Source: Sipunculus nudus
Lineage: Eukaryota; Annelida; Sipuncula; Golfingiida; Sipunculidae
Assembly: GCA_026874595.1 (NCBI GenBank)
Contig: CM049306.1
Span: 74,711,642 to 74,775,641, forward strand
Direction of reading: 5' to 3'
Length of the DNA: 64,000 nucleotides
In this document: positions 23,535 to 35,911 of the stretch, one piece after another
Numbering within the stretch: the stretch's first letter is position 1
Layout: each line of letters begins with the position of its first letter
Made by a program: the position numbers and the translations under genes
The notes under the pieces: model-generated
The model's input: the letters and a program-made list of their open reading frames with translations, nothing else
The model's database searches: none
Told to the model about the DNA's origin: nothing

Positions 23535-26500
23535 GTGAGTAACCCGAGATTTCTTAAAACACGGATTACGGAATATGTGTCAGGTGTAACAACAGCCAAA
23601 CTTTGTGAGACTATAAATTGTAAAAAGAGGTGACAGTCTGGGACTAGAGCTACATCGCTAAGAAAACATATGACGACCAAGTAATAACCAATAGGGTATA
23701 GCCTAGATCTATAAGTATAACAAAGTAAGTTACTAAGTATAGGTGGATTATGCGGGGCTGAACTTCAGGGGGCTAAAACAACCAGTGAAGCCACATTGGA
23801 GCCACTATAGAACGTGGGCTTCGCTTCTATTGAGGAACATATAAATAAAATTGTCTCCTCTCATTCCCTATTTTAACTCCTACTTTTCCCTGTAGATGTC
23901 CCTACACTCAACTCTTCTAACATAAACAACTACTAACTAAGCATCAGAAGTTGCCTGAAACTTGAATCGAACCTACAATCTGTAGACTAGGAGCCCTACA
24001 CGCTACTATGTGAGCCGTGAAGACGAGATACCAGCAGGAGCAAGTTTTGTTCATTTATATCTGCGATTGAAGAGGCATCTATCGCGAAAATGGAAAAACC
24101 ATTTACTATTTTAACAGGAAAATTAAGCTTTAGGTGGGGGCTCCGCCCCCACACCCCCGTTCAGACGGGGAACCCAGGTTCCCGGGATCCCTCCACCTCT
24201 AATATAATAAACTCCAGCTATGAGCAAAATTAAATACGGGAATTCTGAGGAAAATGATATGCATCGGCCTTTTCCAGGAAACAATTTATTATGCGACACC
24301 CGTTGTACCGGCGGTAGGCTGAAGCCCGGTTTCTATAGTTCTGCCGCCACATTTTTATTTTGGAGCGAGTATAGAATCCGGTCTACATGGACGAGGTTAT
24401 GGGTGTATAAGGTCAGACGTAATGATGTTTAGGATTCATTTAATGGAGAAGTAAGAGGCATATCAATGTCATATCATCAGGCATGTCATGGCATATGTTG
24501 ATTACTACTACTAATATGAGACAGTCCAGTCAGTTTAGACCAATCTTGGAAATGAAGACCGGATTCTATACTAGGGCCTTTATGTTTATGGATCATACAT
24601 TTCTGCCTGTGAACCCACATTTATTTTGTATAAGTAAACCAGCTTTTGGTATTTTTGTCAATGACTGTGTAGCACAACCAGAAAAATGTAGCACGCCCAG
24701 AAAAATGTAAGTCAAGAAATTATGCTTATTTTTTAACTAATATTTCTAACGTATAAAATACTATTATATATTACTTATATTATTAAATAGTAGAAGCCTT
24801 TTAGAATTAGGTGTTGAACCCAAAATTAAAAAAAAAAAAGAAAATGTGGGTACAGTATATGTTCTATCTGAAATGTGTATGTATGTGATGAACCTACATT
24901 TGGTATATTTGTCAATGAGTCACATACAAATGTCACATCAAGAAAAATGTCAAGAAAGGACACATTTTTCTTATATAATTTATACAAATGGTAAAATATT
25001 AATATGTTAATATATGTAAGGTATAGTAGAAGCCTTTAAGGCATTGAACCTACATTTAAAAAAATGTGGGTTCAGTTACTGTTTTATCCACCTGAAGTTC
25101 AGCCCTGTATAATGCAGCTATGCAATAATGTAGATCTATGGTCCGTCCCAGTTCTTGTGTCTGCATGTTTATCCAGAATAATTTTTCATACACTACAAAC
25201 TCTACAAGTATTTCTGGCCCAGTGGTTGCAGGAGCTATTCGGCCGGCAGTCTGAGTGAAAAATGTCTTAACCTCGAACTGAATTTCTATGAGACAAATAT
25301 TCCAAAATATAACAACAGTCATCAGTATTTGCAACATGTTCATTACCATTGAACTGAGAAATAAATGAGCCATTCCAGCTTGTGATGTCAGACAAGGCAA
25401 CATGATGCGTGACAGACCTTTGTGACATCTATGTGGCGTCACTATTGTCTTATAAATGGCTCACGGTACCATAGGCATGGAAAGTCTTTAATAAAGGACA
25501 GACTGTCCAGCTTTGCTGGAAAGACTCCACCCTCGGTCCATCAACAAAAACAACGCAACAGGGTTGCAAAGTAAATACTTTTTACCAAATATCTTTTTAC
25601 ATTGCACAAAATTGGCGGAATATCTGCAAATATGTGTTAGGTAAAAAATTATTTGTAAAGAACATTTGTAAAACAGTTATTGCAAAAAACATGCGAACAA
25701 GGGTTTTGGGTCAGACTATAATTTCATTTTGATATTATATGTACCTGTAAGCTAATATGAGACTTTATAGATTATGTTATTTATTAAATTAATGGTGTAT
25801 GCATAACATTTATACATTACAAAAACTAGGAAACACTCTCCATTCTGTACTATCATCTAATTATATGTTTCATATGCTCAAAGCCAAACAAGATCGCAAT
25901 GAGGTTATGAATTACCTATTAGAAAATGATCACCATAGCATATTACTGCTCTGCAAACATCAGTTTGGGCCAAATTGCGTAGCTATCCCATTTATAAGCC
26001 CACCACCAGCAATCAAAACTGTTCACATTTATGAGTTTAGGCATATCAGTGTATCAGAAGCTGATTATTTCTAATAATAATATACTATGTACATGCACTG
26101 AATGATACACTAAAATATACTTAAATAATCCTGCTGAGGCTCTGAAAATGTAAATTAAAGACATTTTATAAAAAATAATAATAATGAAAAATGAAAAATC
26201 TTTGGACAAATACTGCTACTCACTCGCATGCAGGGCCACAGGTAAAAATTTGTCAAGATTTATTTTTAATCATTTGATGATCACCTGCCAAGTCATTTTG
26301 CAGAAAGTTTTGAGTATGTATTCTAAAATCAGTTCCATGCTATAACTCATGAAAACTGCTTTTTAATTGCTTAAATTTTCATGTATGCATATGTTGTATA
26401 TAAATTTCATTTATTTTGAAGATGCGTGTCACTGTAAGTATGACTGATGATTTGTGAACATTTCCTCTTTTGTGCACCAGTTTTGATATTCAGGGTAGTG

Positions 26501-29500
26501 TGATGAGAGTTAGAGACGATTCAGTGTTTTGAGTCTGGTCATAATAAGGCACATCAGTGTTGGTCAGTTGATTTATAACTGATGATTTTTTGGTGTGATA
26601 ATTGACACTACTATTACTAATTATTTTTTTACATTGGATGTGTTGGCACAACAGATTTTTTATGTACATGCACTTTTCTGAATGAGTCACCTTTCAGTTT
26701 GTTGCTGTTTTGCTTTTTACCATTTTTTGTAAATGTAAGAAAATGAAAGGAAAACCAAGAAGTTAATAGGACTATAAACTCCTTGGGAAAACCATGCCTT
26801 CAAAATATGCTGATAGTTTGATATTATTAGTGCTGTATCTTTCAGGTTAAGGAAACAAGGAGCTTGTATTTGTTAGAGCACCAGTCATTTCAGTTTTTTG
26901 TGAATAAATATTATGTGTCTTTTTTTGTGCGTCAGTTTTCTCAATCTTGTGAGCAATTATGCCAGTAAAGGCCAACTTAAGGTTTATAGCATTTTAATGA
27001 ACTGCTGTTTTGGTTCAAATTTTGTATTTATTTGTCAGTGCACTTGATACTTGGTTAAAAGTTTGAATTTTTATTGTTTTTTTTAGCTCAGCTGACTGAA
27101 AGTCATCTGAGCTATAGCGATCACTCTTTGTCCGTCGTCCGTCTGTCCGTCTGTCCGTCCGTTAACCAGGCACAAATCGTAACCGCTGGACCTAGAACCT
27201 TGTAACTTGGGATTCTGAGAGGTCCATAAAAAATCTCCTTGGAAACCAGAAATTAGGTCTCTGTTACCCATATCCTTCGAGCTATGTGGCCCCAAAGTAC
27301 CCCCCAGAAAAGTAAAAAATTTCATACAAAAACTTCAATATCTCATTAACTACTTGACTGATGGTCATGATTTTTGGCATACATATTGATCATGAGATGT
27401 TACATCATTTCCTGCAGACTGGTGGCGCCACCTGTATTTTTCGATTTTTTACGAATTTTTTTCTCTATTTTTGAGACCTTTAAAAATGTGAACATCTGTT
27501 AACAAGGCACAAATCATAAAGACTGGACTTAGAATCTTAATTCTTGACACACTGAGAGGTCCATGAAAAATCTCCTTGGAAACCAGAAATTAGGTCTCTG
27601 TTACCCATATCCTTTGAGCTATGGGGCCCCAAAGTACCCCCCAGAATAGTAAAAAATTTCATACAAAAACTTCAATATTTCAATAACTACATCACTGATG
27701 GTCTTCATTTTTGGCATACATATTGATCATGAGATGTTCGATCAGTTCCTGCAGACTGGTGGCGCCACCTGTACTGTTTGATTTTTTACGATTTTTTCCT
27801 CTATTTTTGAGACCTTTGAGGATGCTGTCATCTGTTAGCGTGGCACAAATCGTAACGACTGGACCTAGAATCTTCATTTTCGACACACTGAGAGACCTAT
27901 GAAAAGTCTCCATGGAAACCAGAAAATAGGTCTCTGTTACCCATATCCTTTGAGCTATGGGGCCCAAAATTACCCCCCAGAATAGTCAAAAATTTCATAC
28001 AAAAACTTCAATATCTCATTAACTACATCACTGATGGTCATGATTTTCGACATACATATTGATCATGAGATGTTTCATCAGTTTGTGCAGACTGGTGGCG
28101 CCACCTGTATTTTTCAATGTTCACGAATTGTTTTCTCCATTTTTGAGACCTTTAAGGATGTAGTTATCTGTCAACAGGGTACAAATCGTAACAACTGGAC
28201 CTAGAATCTTCGTTCTTGACACACAGGGAGACCCATGATAAGTCTCCATGTAAACCTGAAATTTGGTCTCTGTTACCCATATCCTTTGAGCTATGGCACT
28301 CCAAAGTACAGCTCAGAATAATGGAAAATTTGATACAAAAGCTAAAGTATCTGAACAACTAATGCAGAGATAACCATAATTGTTTGCATGGATATTGATC
28401 ATGGAGTGTTTCATAAGTTACTGCAGACTGGTGGCACCACCTGTATTTGTTCGTTTTTTTTAACGAAATTTTTCTGTATTTTTGAGACCTTTAAAGATAT
28501 GAACATCTGTTAACAGGGCACAAATCATAAAAACTGGACCAAGAATCTTCATTCTTGACACACAGGGAGACCCATGAAAAGTCTCCATGGAAACTTGAAA
28601 TTAGGTCTCTGTTACCCATATTCTTTAAGCTGTATGGGTCCAAAATACCCCCCCCCCCCCCCAGAATAATGGAAAATTTGATACAAAAACTGCAGTATTT
28701 CAATAACTACAACACTGATGGTCATGATTTTCGGCATACATATTGATCATGAGCTGTTCCATCAGTTTCTGCAGACTGGGTGTGCCACCTCTATTTTTTT
28801 TCAAATTTTTACGAATTTTTTTCTTTTTTTTGAGACCTGTAAAGATGTGGTTATCTGTCAACAGGGTACAAATCGCAACAACTGGACCTAGAATCTTCAT
28901 TCTTGTCATGCAAGGAGGCCCATGAAAGGTGCCTGTGGAAACTTGAAATTAGGTCTCTGTTACCCATATCCTTCAAGCTATAGGACTCCGAAGTATCCCT
29001 CAGAATAATGGACAATTTGATACAAAAACTGAAGTATCTGAACAACTAATGCAGAGATCACCATGATTTTTTGCATGGATATTGACCATTAAGTGTTTTT
29101 ATTAGTTTCTGCAGACTGGTGGAGCCACCTGTATTTTTGTATCCGCCAAAACGAAGTTTTGCGGATACTATGTTTTTGACCGAGTTCCTCCGCCGCGGCG
29201 GCGTTCGTTTCCAGAGAGCTCCTCGGAGACTAATGGACCGATTTTTCCCAAACTTACACCTATTATCGGGTCACATGTGAACTGGTGCCTAACCAATTTG
29301 CATTGACCTCTGACCTTTCCTCTCTATCAAGTGTCCATTTGTGGGTCTGTTTCCACTCATAAACCCTCATATCTCGGGAACCGTTTGACCGATCAGGAAA
29401 TAAAATTAATACAAATGTAGCCCTTGGATTGCTTTATAACATACACAAAAAATGGTGGCGCCACCTGTAACCATGTTTGCACAGTGTCCATCTGTTCATC

Positions 29501-32248
29501 TGCCTTTGGTTAAAATCACTCATATCTCTGCAGTGAATTGACTAATTCACCTGAAATTCGTCATGTGTATACATCCAGGATAGCTTTCTTGATTTAATGA
29601 CAGGTGGCGCCACCTACGTTCACGTTCACGCTGATGACATCCAAGCTTATATCTCGGGAACCGTTTGACCGATCAGGAAATAAAATTTATACAAATGTAG
29701 CCCTTTGATAGCTCTGTAACATACACAAAAAATGGTGGTGCCACCTGTAACAATGTTTGCACAGCGTCTGTCTGTTAGTCTGCCGTGGCCTAAAATTACT
29801 CATTTCTCTGTAGTGGTTCGACATAACTGCCTAAAATTTTGCAGGTTTATACATCGTGGACAGCTTTCTTGATTTTATGACAGGTGGCGCCACCTACATT
29901 CTAGTTAACGCTGGACACATCCAAGCTCATATCTCAGGAACCATTTGACCGATTGGGCCAAAATTGTGCATGTGTTTAGATCTCACATAGGTCTTTATCA
30001 TACACAAAACTGGAGGGGTTACCTGCAAAGATTTTTGCACAGTGTTTGTCTGTTTGTCTGCCATGGGCAAAAATCGCTCATATACATGTAGTGGTTTGAC
30101 TTTTCTGCCTAAAATTTTGCAGGTGTATACAACTTGGACAGCTTTCTGGATTTGTGGTAGGTGGCACAACCTACATACACATTTAGGCTGCAGACATCCA
30201 TGCTAATATGCAACATACCTCACTCTATTTCCCCTTGCCACTCAATCCATGCCTCACTATCCGATTTTGGCAGATACATGTAGTCACTTGTCGGTTACCC
30301 GTATTCTAGTTTTAAAAGTTTACACATTTTTCTCTATTTTTGAGATAAATAAATACAGACTAAATCTTGGCCTGTTGGTTAATCTGTTTGATGCTTCAGT
30401 TGAATGGGTATATACTACCATTCTGATGATAAAATTTCCTTTTGCGAATCTCTTCCCAGTCAGCTGAGCGTCATGACCCATGGGTCACTTGTTCCAAAAA
30501 GTAAACCATCATAAGTGTGTAGCAAAACATATTAATATATATGTTACTGCATTCCCAGAAACAGCCATACACATTACCGGCACATCTGGCACAGCAGCAA
30601 GACCCCTGGAACCGTCTGAATGGCACATGTACACTTTCAAGTTCCCGGCGAGAAGTGTATCATCAAGACCCACAAGCACCAAGAGACAGTTTAGATTTTG
30701 TACTCAAATCTCAGTATGACCATCACAAAGAGTTCCTCAAAGCCAAAAACGAAACACTGTGCCAGCCAGAAACGATAGGAACAGAGCACGGGTGAGTATA
30801 TTTAAATTGTACAGTGCACAGAACACACAAACCGTATACATCCATGGAGTACAATACAGCCTGTCATATAATGACACTGAAATTTGAAGCTGAAATCTTG
30901 GTCTCCTGGGTTACTGCAAAGGTGCATAGTGAAATTTTGCCAGCTTCAGTTTTTAATCTGATTTCAGAATGTCTGCTGTGACATCAAGTCCATTCCATGG
31001 ATAGCCTGAATTCCAGGACACTACATACCTGTTCCTAAAGTTCAAATGATATATAGATATTTTAATATGTAAAGTGACCCAAGAGGACAACTTAATTTTG
31101 ATGGCTCTGACAATAATTTATACTATTCTTGATGGCCATGACAAGAATTTATATCAGCTTTATAAATTAATTGCTTTGATAGTCTATTTAATATTTTTCT
31201 TAAACTGTTTTATAAAGTGAATCCAACATTGAAACAAACATTATGAGAGTCTAGAAAGATATTCCAAAGCAAATCTAGTGCAACTGAGATATCTAGCCTT
31301 TTTATTTGCTTCATCAATATCTCTATCGTTCATCTGTAGTTACTAACCTGCAGCTGTGCTGATGAAAGTATTGTGTATTATTTGACTGGTCTAAAAAAAA
31401 TGTTCCACCATATTACATAAACAGCACATTTTCTTTTAAAATATAATACATATCTGAATTGTTGGTATTTAAAACTGATATAATTGTCCATGGGTCACAT
31501 CTGAGATATAAACTGTATGGTTAAAACATAAGGCCAAAAAAAATAAAAGGTATGGTTCTCAGGCACCGCCCACGTCAATTTTATCCCCCCGCATCAAACA
31601 TTTTTAATTTGATTTTCATCTTTCAAGAAGATAAAATAATACAATATTTATATGATTTCCTTTGTTATGTAGTGCTTTTACCTGTTTAGCAAAAAAAAAC
31701 CTGTTATTTTCATGCTTTTCCCTGATCATATGACATTTTTATTGAAACATAAAAAAAATGTCAAAAATAAAATACCACCTGGCAGCAGTGATTTATGAAA
31801 AAAAGTGCCTGAGAACCATACCTTTTAATTTTTTTAGGCCTTAAATATTCAGTTTATATTGTGTATGTGGTCATAAAGGAAGAAAAATATCTTTAGATTG
31901 TTGTGTCCATAAATTTGACTAAATCTTTTTCAAGATATTTTAGATTATCAAGCATGTAAAAAGAGTAAGATTCCCTGTTTCATACCCAGAAATAGAAAAC
32001 ATTGCAATTAAGCACTATTAATAATATTTCTTTACATGTTTTTATCCTTCAATTCTAGGAGGGTCCTGAAGAATCGCATTGTTGAAGTTCCGCCACCTGA
32101 GAATCCACTAAATCATCCTGTAAAGGTGTCCGAGGCAACCAAGAAGGACAGTATCCATAGCAACAAGAATGCCATCGAGGGCCACCACACCCAAACAACC
32201 AACAGGGGCTATTCCCGAAAACCAGATGGTGGTTTCTTTACATCATAG
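23457..32248 (+). CDS. CFAP276: CFAP276 (C1orf194) homologue: join of exons 23457-23534, 30559-30791, 32059-32248
   Basis: Cilia- and flagella-associated protein 276, in vertebrates a microtubule inner protein of the axonemal doublets of motile cilia. The three exons total 501 bases, giving 166 residues and a stop; the human protein is about 169. Recognisable blocks in order are STRDPYPFPKLQNDDNFVG at the start, THLAQQQEPW-like AHLAQQQDPWNRLN around residue 35, a DLDFRLA-like DSLDFVLKSQYDHH, and the end HTQTTNRGYSRKPDGGFFTS. Junction phases are 0 and 2 and all are GT-AG. The start is set by the MMSTRDP match; either of two adjacent Met codons is possible. Intron 1 (7.0 kb) holds family A and other repeats. 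An X-box lies upstream and polyadenylation signals at 33097-33106. Confidence 0.93.
23747..25115. mobile_element. TIR element in CFAP276 intron 1, about 1.37 kb
   Basis: GGGGCTGAACTTCAGGGGGC at about 23754 is inverted as CCACCTGAAGTTCAGCCCTG at about 25089. The match extends into ATTATRC on the outside and TAAAAC on the inside. The interior holds a GGGGGCTCCGCCCCC palindrome (24133-24150) and short direct repeats with the block AGTAGAAGCCTTT at two places between 24790 and 25040. The target duplication is not clear. No transposase is seen. Confidence 0.5.
25140..25720 (+). repeat. Copy 2 of the ~600-bp direct repeat
   Basis: Colinear with 18265-18865 in the same orientation. Shared landmarks are listed there. 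The minus-strand open frame 25056-25442 across it is not conserved in copy 1. Confidence 0.5.
25721..27084. other. CFAP276 intron 1, nothing recognised
   Basis: AT-rich; includes a 91-codon open stretch at 25799-26074 without recognised domains or splice support. Confidence 0.4.
27085..30491 (-). mobile_element. Family A composite element, left copy, about 3.4 kb
   Basis: Inverted copy of 35730-40226. The 3' end (27085) is the hairpin AGCTCAGCTGACT..AGTCATCTGAGCT; the 5' end (30491) reads CAAGTGACCCATGGGTCATG on the minus strand. The interior has about six tandem units of about 336-348 bp, marked by GGTGGCGCCACC or variants at 27421, 27758, 28094, 28430, 28778 and 29118. A nested B element follows. 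Similarity to the right copy stops at the element ends. It sits in CFAP276 intron 1 antisense to the gene. No coding capacity seen. Confidence 0.8.
29139..30309 (-). mobile_element. Element B nested in the left A copy
   Basis: Read on the minus strand it runs from CTAGAATACGGG (30309) to TTTTGGCGGATAC (29139), with A-rich flanks. GGTGGCGCCACC lies at 29455, 29606 and 29883. The same nested insertion is present in the right A copy. Confidence 0.8.
30559..30791 (+). CDS. CFAP276: CFAP276 exon 2
   Basis: Acceptor CATTCCCAG, 233 bases, donor GTGAGT. Codes KQPYTLPAHLAQQQDPWNRL and continues to GTEHG, whose Gly codon is split (phase 2). This is the most conserved block of the protein. Confidence 0.93.
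31530..31842. mobile_element. GGCC-ended MITE, copy 1 (313 bp), CFAP276 intron 2
   Basis: Inverted ends AAGGCC(A/T)AAAAAAAT..AAAAGG and GGTATGGTTCTCAGGCACC. The interior has GCTTTTCCCTGATCATATGA. Related copies lie at 46703-46994 and 51662-51936. The target duplication is not resolved. Confidence 0.75.
32059..32248 (+). CDS. CFAP276: CFAP276 exon 3 (terminal)
   Basis: Acceptor CAATTCTAG. The first base completes a Gly codon, then RVLKNRIVEVPPPENPLNHP. It ends RGYSRKPDGGFFTS and TAG. The GGYSRK.DGGFF tail is a family hallmark. Confidence 0.93.
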
Positions 32249-34270
32249 ACTTTTTATATATCTAGAAATCATTTACCAAAATAATTCCTGTGAGTACTGG
32301 TTCACAGCACAGGAGTTTAATATCAAAGAAGGCTAAACAGCTGAGTGTATATTTAATACCCTGATCTGAACATGTCATGTCTTTGTGATGTTTCAGTCAG
32401 ATTAGTTTTAACTGGACATTTATAAATTTTTATATGTATTAGTCCACAGGTTTTACAGTCTCTGAATTTCACTTCACACACATTTTTCATCACCATTCGC
32501 ACCAAAGGTGTTGAATGCACACAGCATACAATTCACATTTATACAGTGTTGGGTATAAACAAACAGTCCCATTTTAAAGGATACCAAATGAAATACAATG
32601 TATATAATGTTTGTGCTTGCATAGACATTTACAGAAACATTATATTTGATAGTTTACACAGCATGTAACATGTTATATTAACCTACTGTTACACAGGATA
32701 CAACTGTATTATTATTATACTGCTTTCAAGAAAATGTAGTATTTTATTTTGATATATTGTACAGGCTACATACTGATCATGTTCTTAACTATATTACTTA
32801 TTATTTTAGTATCCATTATAATATGATACATAATATGCTAGGTAAGACAAGGAAAACAGTACAAAATGTACTGAGTGATTTTTATGTGCCTGTTGTAACT
32901 GTAGCAGTATTACTTACAAAGTTTCAAGTGCCAACACGATTCATACATATCTGTAATAATAATAATATATTATTTACCTTGTGTAAATTTTTCTGACCTG
33001 ATTAGTATTGACAGTACCTCATCCCAATGTATCAAACTGTCAGGTCTATGTTGATTTTACACTGTGATCTATGTAGGTGATCTCCTGTATCTGTTAAATA
33101 AATAAATTGTACTGAAGTATGTCTACCTGGGTCTAATAAACAGGATGTGATATTTCTGCAGCTTGATTTTGCAAGAAATTTATTTTTTTCATTTCACATC
33201 TGCAACATTCACACAAATTGTGCAAGACCCCCCCCCCCCCCAATGTCTCTACCTCTTGCTTACAAATGTTAATTAAAGGAAATCTGTCTGCAAACCCCAG
33301 TCATATATCCTGAAATTCTATGTGTTAAACTCCAAAAATACTCAATTTTATTGTAATCCAGGCTTCATTCTTGGATTTAAATACATAGCCAAGAGAGGAC
33401 CAGATATTTTTATAAGTTTTTAGCAATACATTGTGTGATATAATAAAGATTTTGATTTTAAAGCAAAGTAATATAGAAGAGAAACCACCTACCTCAAAGG
33501 ACTAGAAAACATTAACGGGGACTGTTAACCGTTATACTGTGGTCATGTGGGCCTACATATGTTCCATGTTTATTTCTATTTTGAGCAAAGCTAATGAATA
33601 ATCCAGTCTGACAAATATATAATGCCAATAGGAAGCTGGAAGTATGTGTGTGTTTTTATAAGTGCATATGTAATTTGTTGTGCCATTATCGAGAAGCACC
33701 TGTTGTCCCCAGTTCAAGAGGGCAAATTCTTATCTGAACTGTTTAAGAAAAGAAAAGATAAAAAAATATATAATAATGACACAGCCCAGATCATTCACTT
33801 TCATCTACATTTGTCCCTTTCCTGAAATGGAAGGTCTGTGTTTTGCAGACAATATTTTTTTTCTCATTACTAACAGGACTTTTTTTCTCATGTACTAACA
33901 GTACATCTCCACAGAGTTAATGGTCTGGTCAGTGTCTGTCTTAGGATACATAAATTACTTCATACTTCTGGAAACTTACTTGATAGATATTTCTTGTTTA
34001 TAGATCTTGGGTTGAATTTGAACATCTACAAAATCACTAACTAAACATTAAGTACTTCACATACTCATTGCAACCACATTCACATGAATTGTGCATTTAG
34101 AGGGACATCAAGGAACCAGATGTTAAACCTACGCAAACAAATTGATTTGGAGTAATAAGTCATCTTGTAAAGTTTTCATCCCAAAGTGATTTTCTGGTTT
34201 CTTTTTTTTTAGGTAAAGGGAACAGCCTCTATTTTTCTAAATGCTGGCTCATCAAAGTACTTTGTACATC
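32249..34270. other. CFAP276 3' UTR and intergenic DNA
   Basis: The 3' UTR probably extends to just after the polyadenylation signals near 33097-33140. Beyond, a poly-C run at about 33230-33241 and AT-rich sequence with no supported gene. Confidence 0.5.
33097..33106 (+). terminator. Candidate polyadenylation signal for CFAP276
   Basis: Overlapping AATAAATAAA, with a further AATAAA at 33135. About 850 bases after the stop codon. Confidence 0.45.
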
Positions 34271-34274
34271 TTCA

Positions 34275-34410
34275 AAATTCCAGTCTGGTTTCTGACAATA
34301 TGTTACAAGTGATAACCCTGGTGTCAACCAGGCTCTGTGCTAGTGTACCATTCCTGCAGGTCCTGGGTGTTTTTTCATCCCTGTTGCTGGGTCATAACAT
34401 CCCTATTGCA
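34275..34410 (-). mobile_element. SINE fragment
   Basis: Shares ATTCCAGTCTGGTTTC, GGTGTCAACCAGGC and GCTGGGTCATA with the SINE bodies at 13640-14061 and 43085-43410. The tRNA head is absent. Confidence 0.5.
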
Positions 34411-34479
34411 CATGTCAGTTTGTGTTTGTCACAATGTTTGGTTTTATTGTCCCCACAATTTTGCAGTAATCGCTTTCAA

Positions 34480-35600
34480 ACTTACACAGTTGATTGACAA
34501 TCAAAAGTCCTAGAAGCTTATTGTTTTGGGTCAATATAGGTCAAAGGTAAAAAATCCTCAAAATCTTATTTTTCCCACTTCGTCCAAATTTATCCTGTCT
34601 ACACAAACTACAGCTCATTGTGTTCCTCTATGTATTTCCCCGAATTATGTTCTGGTCATCTGTCTTCCCAGATGAGTAAGTCAGTATATTTGTCTGTGCG
34701 TCAGTTGTCAAATTTGCCTCCCTGAATGTTCCTTTGTCTGACATATGGCCTGGAGGCCAGAATTTTTTAAAATTCACTCTGAAAGTTATAATGTTGATAG
34801 AGTACCTAAAGTTTCAGAAGTCTGTTGTCTTTTGGATCAAATAGGTAAATGGTCAACAAAAACCAGAAAAATTGTTTTTTCTTCATATCTTCGTCAAAAA
34901 TTATCATGATAGAAGCATGAACTGCAACTCATTTTATTTGGCATTCCATGTCCTTCCTTTTTATGTGTAGCAGCCTCAATCTCCTGTTACAATGGTTTCA
35001 ATTTTTTGGGGGAAAGTCAAGATATTCCAAATAATCTTACTTTTCTAACTTTGTCATTTTTAAAACTAGAGAGGTCTGGTTTTTGGCAAAAGGTAGTATT
35101 GGACCAGTTTTACTTGAATGTATGCTAAATCTCACAAATTCTCTTTCTGTGTCTCATCAAACCCGATTTTACGAGATTTTACTGTTATTGCTCTGCAGCA
35201 CAGAATTTTTGAGAAATTGCTCTTAAATTTTTATACTCAATAGAAATACAAACCTGCTACAAACTTATTGTTTGTGGTAGAGATCAGTCTAAGGTCAAGG
35301 TCACTGTAAAACCTAAAAATCTTATTTCCCTCAAAATTTTGTCAAATATTGTCCTATCAACACAAACTATAGCTCATTTTATTTGTCTATGCATTTCCCA
35401 TTATGGTGTTTGGTCACCTGTCATCCAGGTTGTCAGTATGTCCATCTGTTGTTGTCAATTTTGCCTGCATGCTTGCTTTTTTTTTTTTATCTGTCATGTG
35501 TTATTCTACAGTCGACATTGTTAGCAATGCTTCTGAATGGCATACAGTTAAAAGATAACCAGGAAATATGTTCTGCCTGTCTGTCTTTCTGCCAATTTTC
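34480..35600 (+). repeat. Diverged tandem repeat, units of several hundred bases
   Basis: Blocks recur near 34540-34720, 34800-34960 and 35260-35470. They include AAATCTTATTT, CACAAACTAYAGCTCATT and GCATTTCCC or a variant of it, followed by a GTCAATTTTGCCT-like stretch. No coding meaning seen. Confidence 0.45.
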
Positions 35601-35911
35601 TATATCAGCATAAATTCATTGAAGTGTTATTGTTTCTGCTTTCCGAGAACTTTGCTTATTAAAATTACTAATTTAACTTGTTACCCTGTAATCCTGTCTT
35701 TACATGGATTTACATGGAATTGAATTTAACAAGTGACCCATGGGTCATGACGCTCAGCTGACTGGGAAGAGATTCGCAAAAGGAAATTTTATCATCAGAA
35801 TGGTAGTATATACCCATTCAACTGAAGCATCAAACAGATTAACCAACAGGCCAAGATTTAGTCTGTATTTATATATCTCAAAAATAGAGAAAAATGTGTA
35901 AACTTTTAAAA

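Noticed and set aside
25056-25442. 128-codon minus-strand open frame, the longest in the window
   Set aside because: It spans the diverged direct repeat, is not kept open in the other copy, and shows no domain or splice support.
25799-26074. 91-codon plus-strand open frame in CFAP276 intron 1
   Set aside because: No recognised domain, no repeat partner and no splice signals that I can defend. Probably chance in AT-rich DNA.
29927-30169. Identical 80-codon frames at 29927-30169 and 36052-36294
   Set aside because: They are identical only because they lie in the nested B element of the two A copies. Other B copies do not keep the frame.
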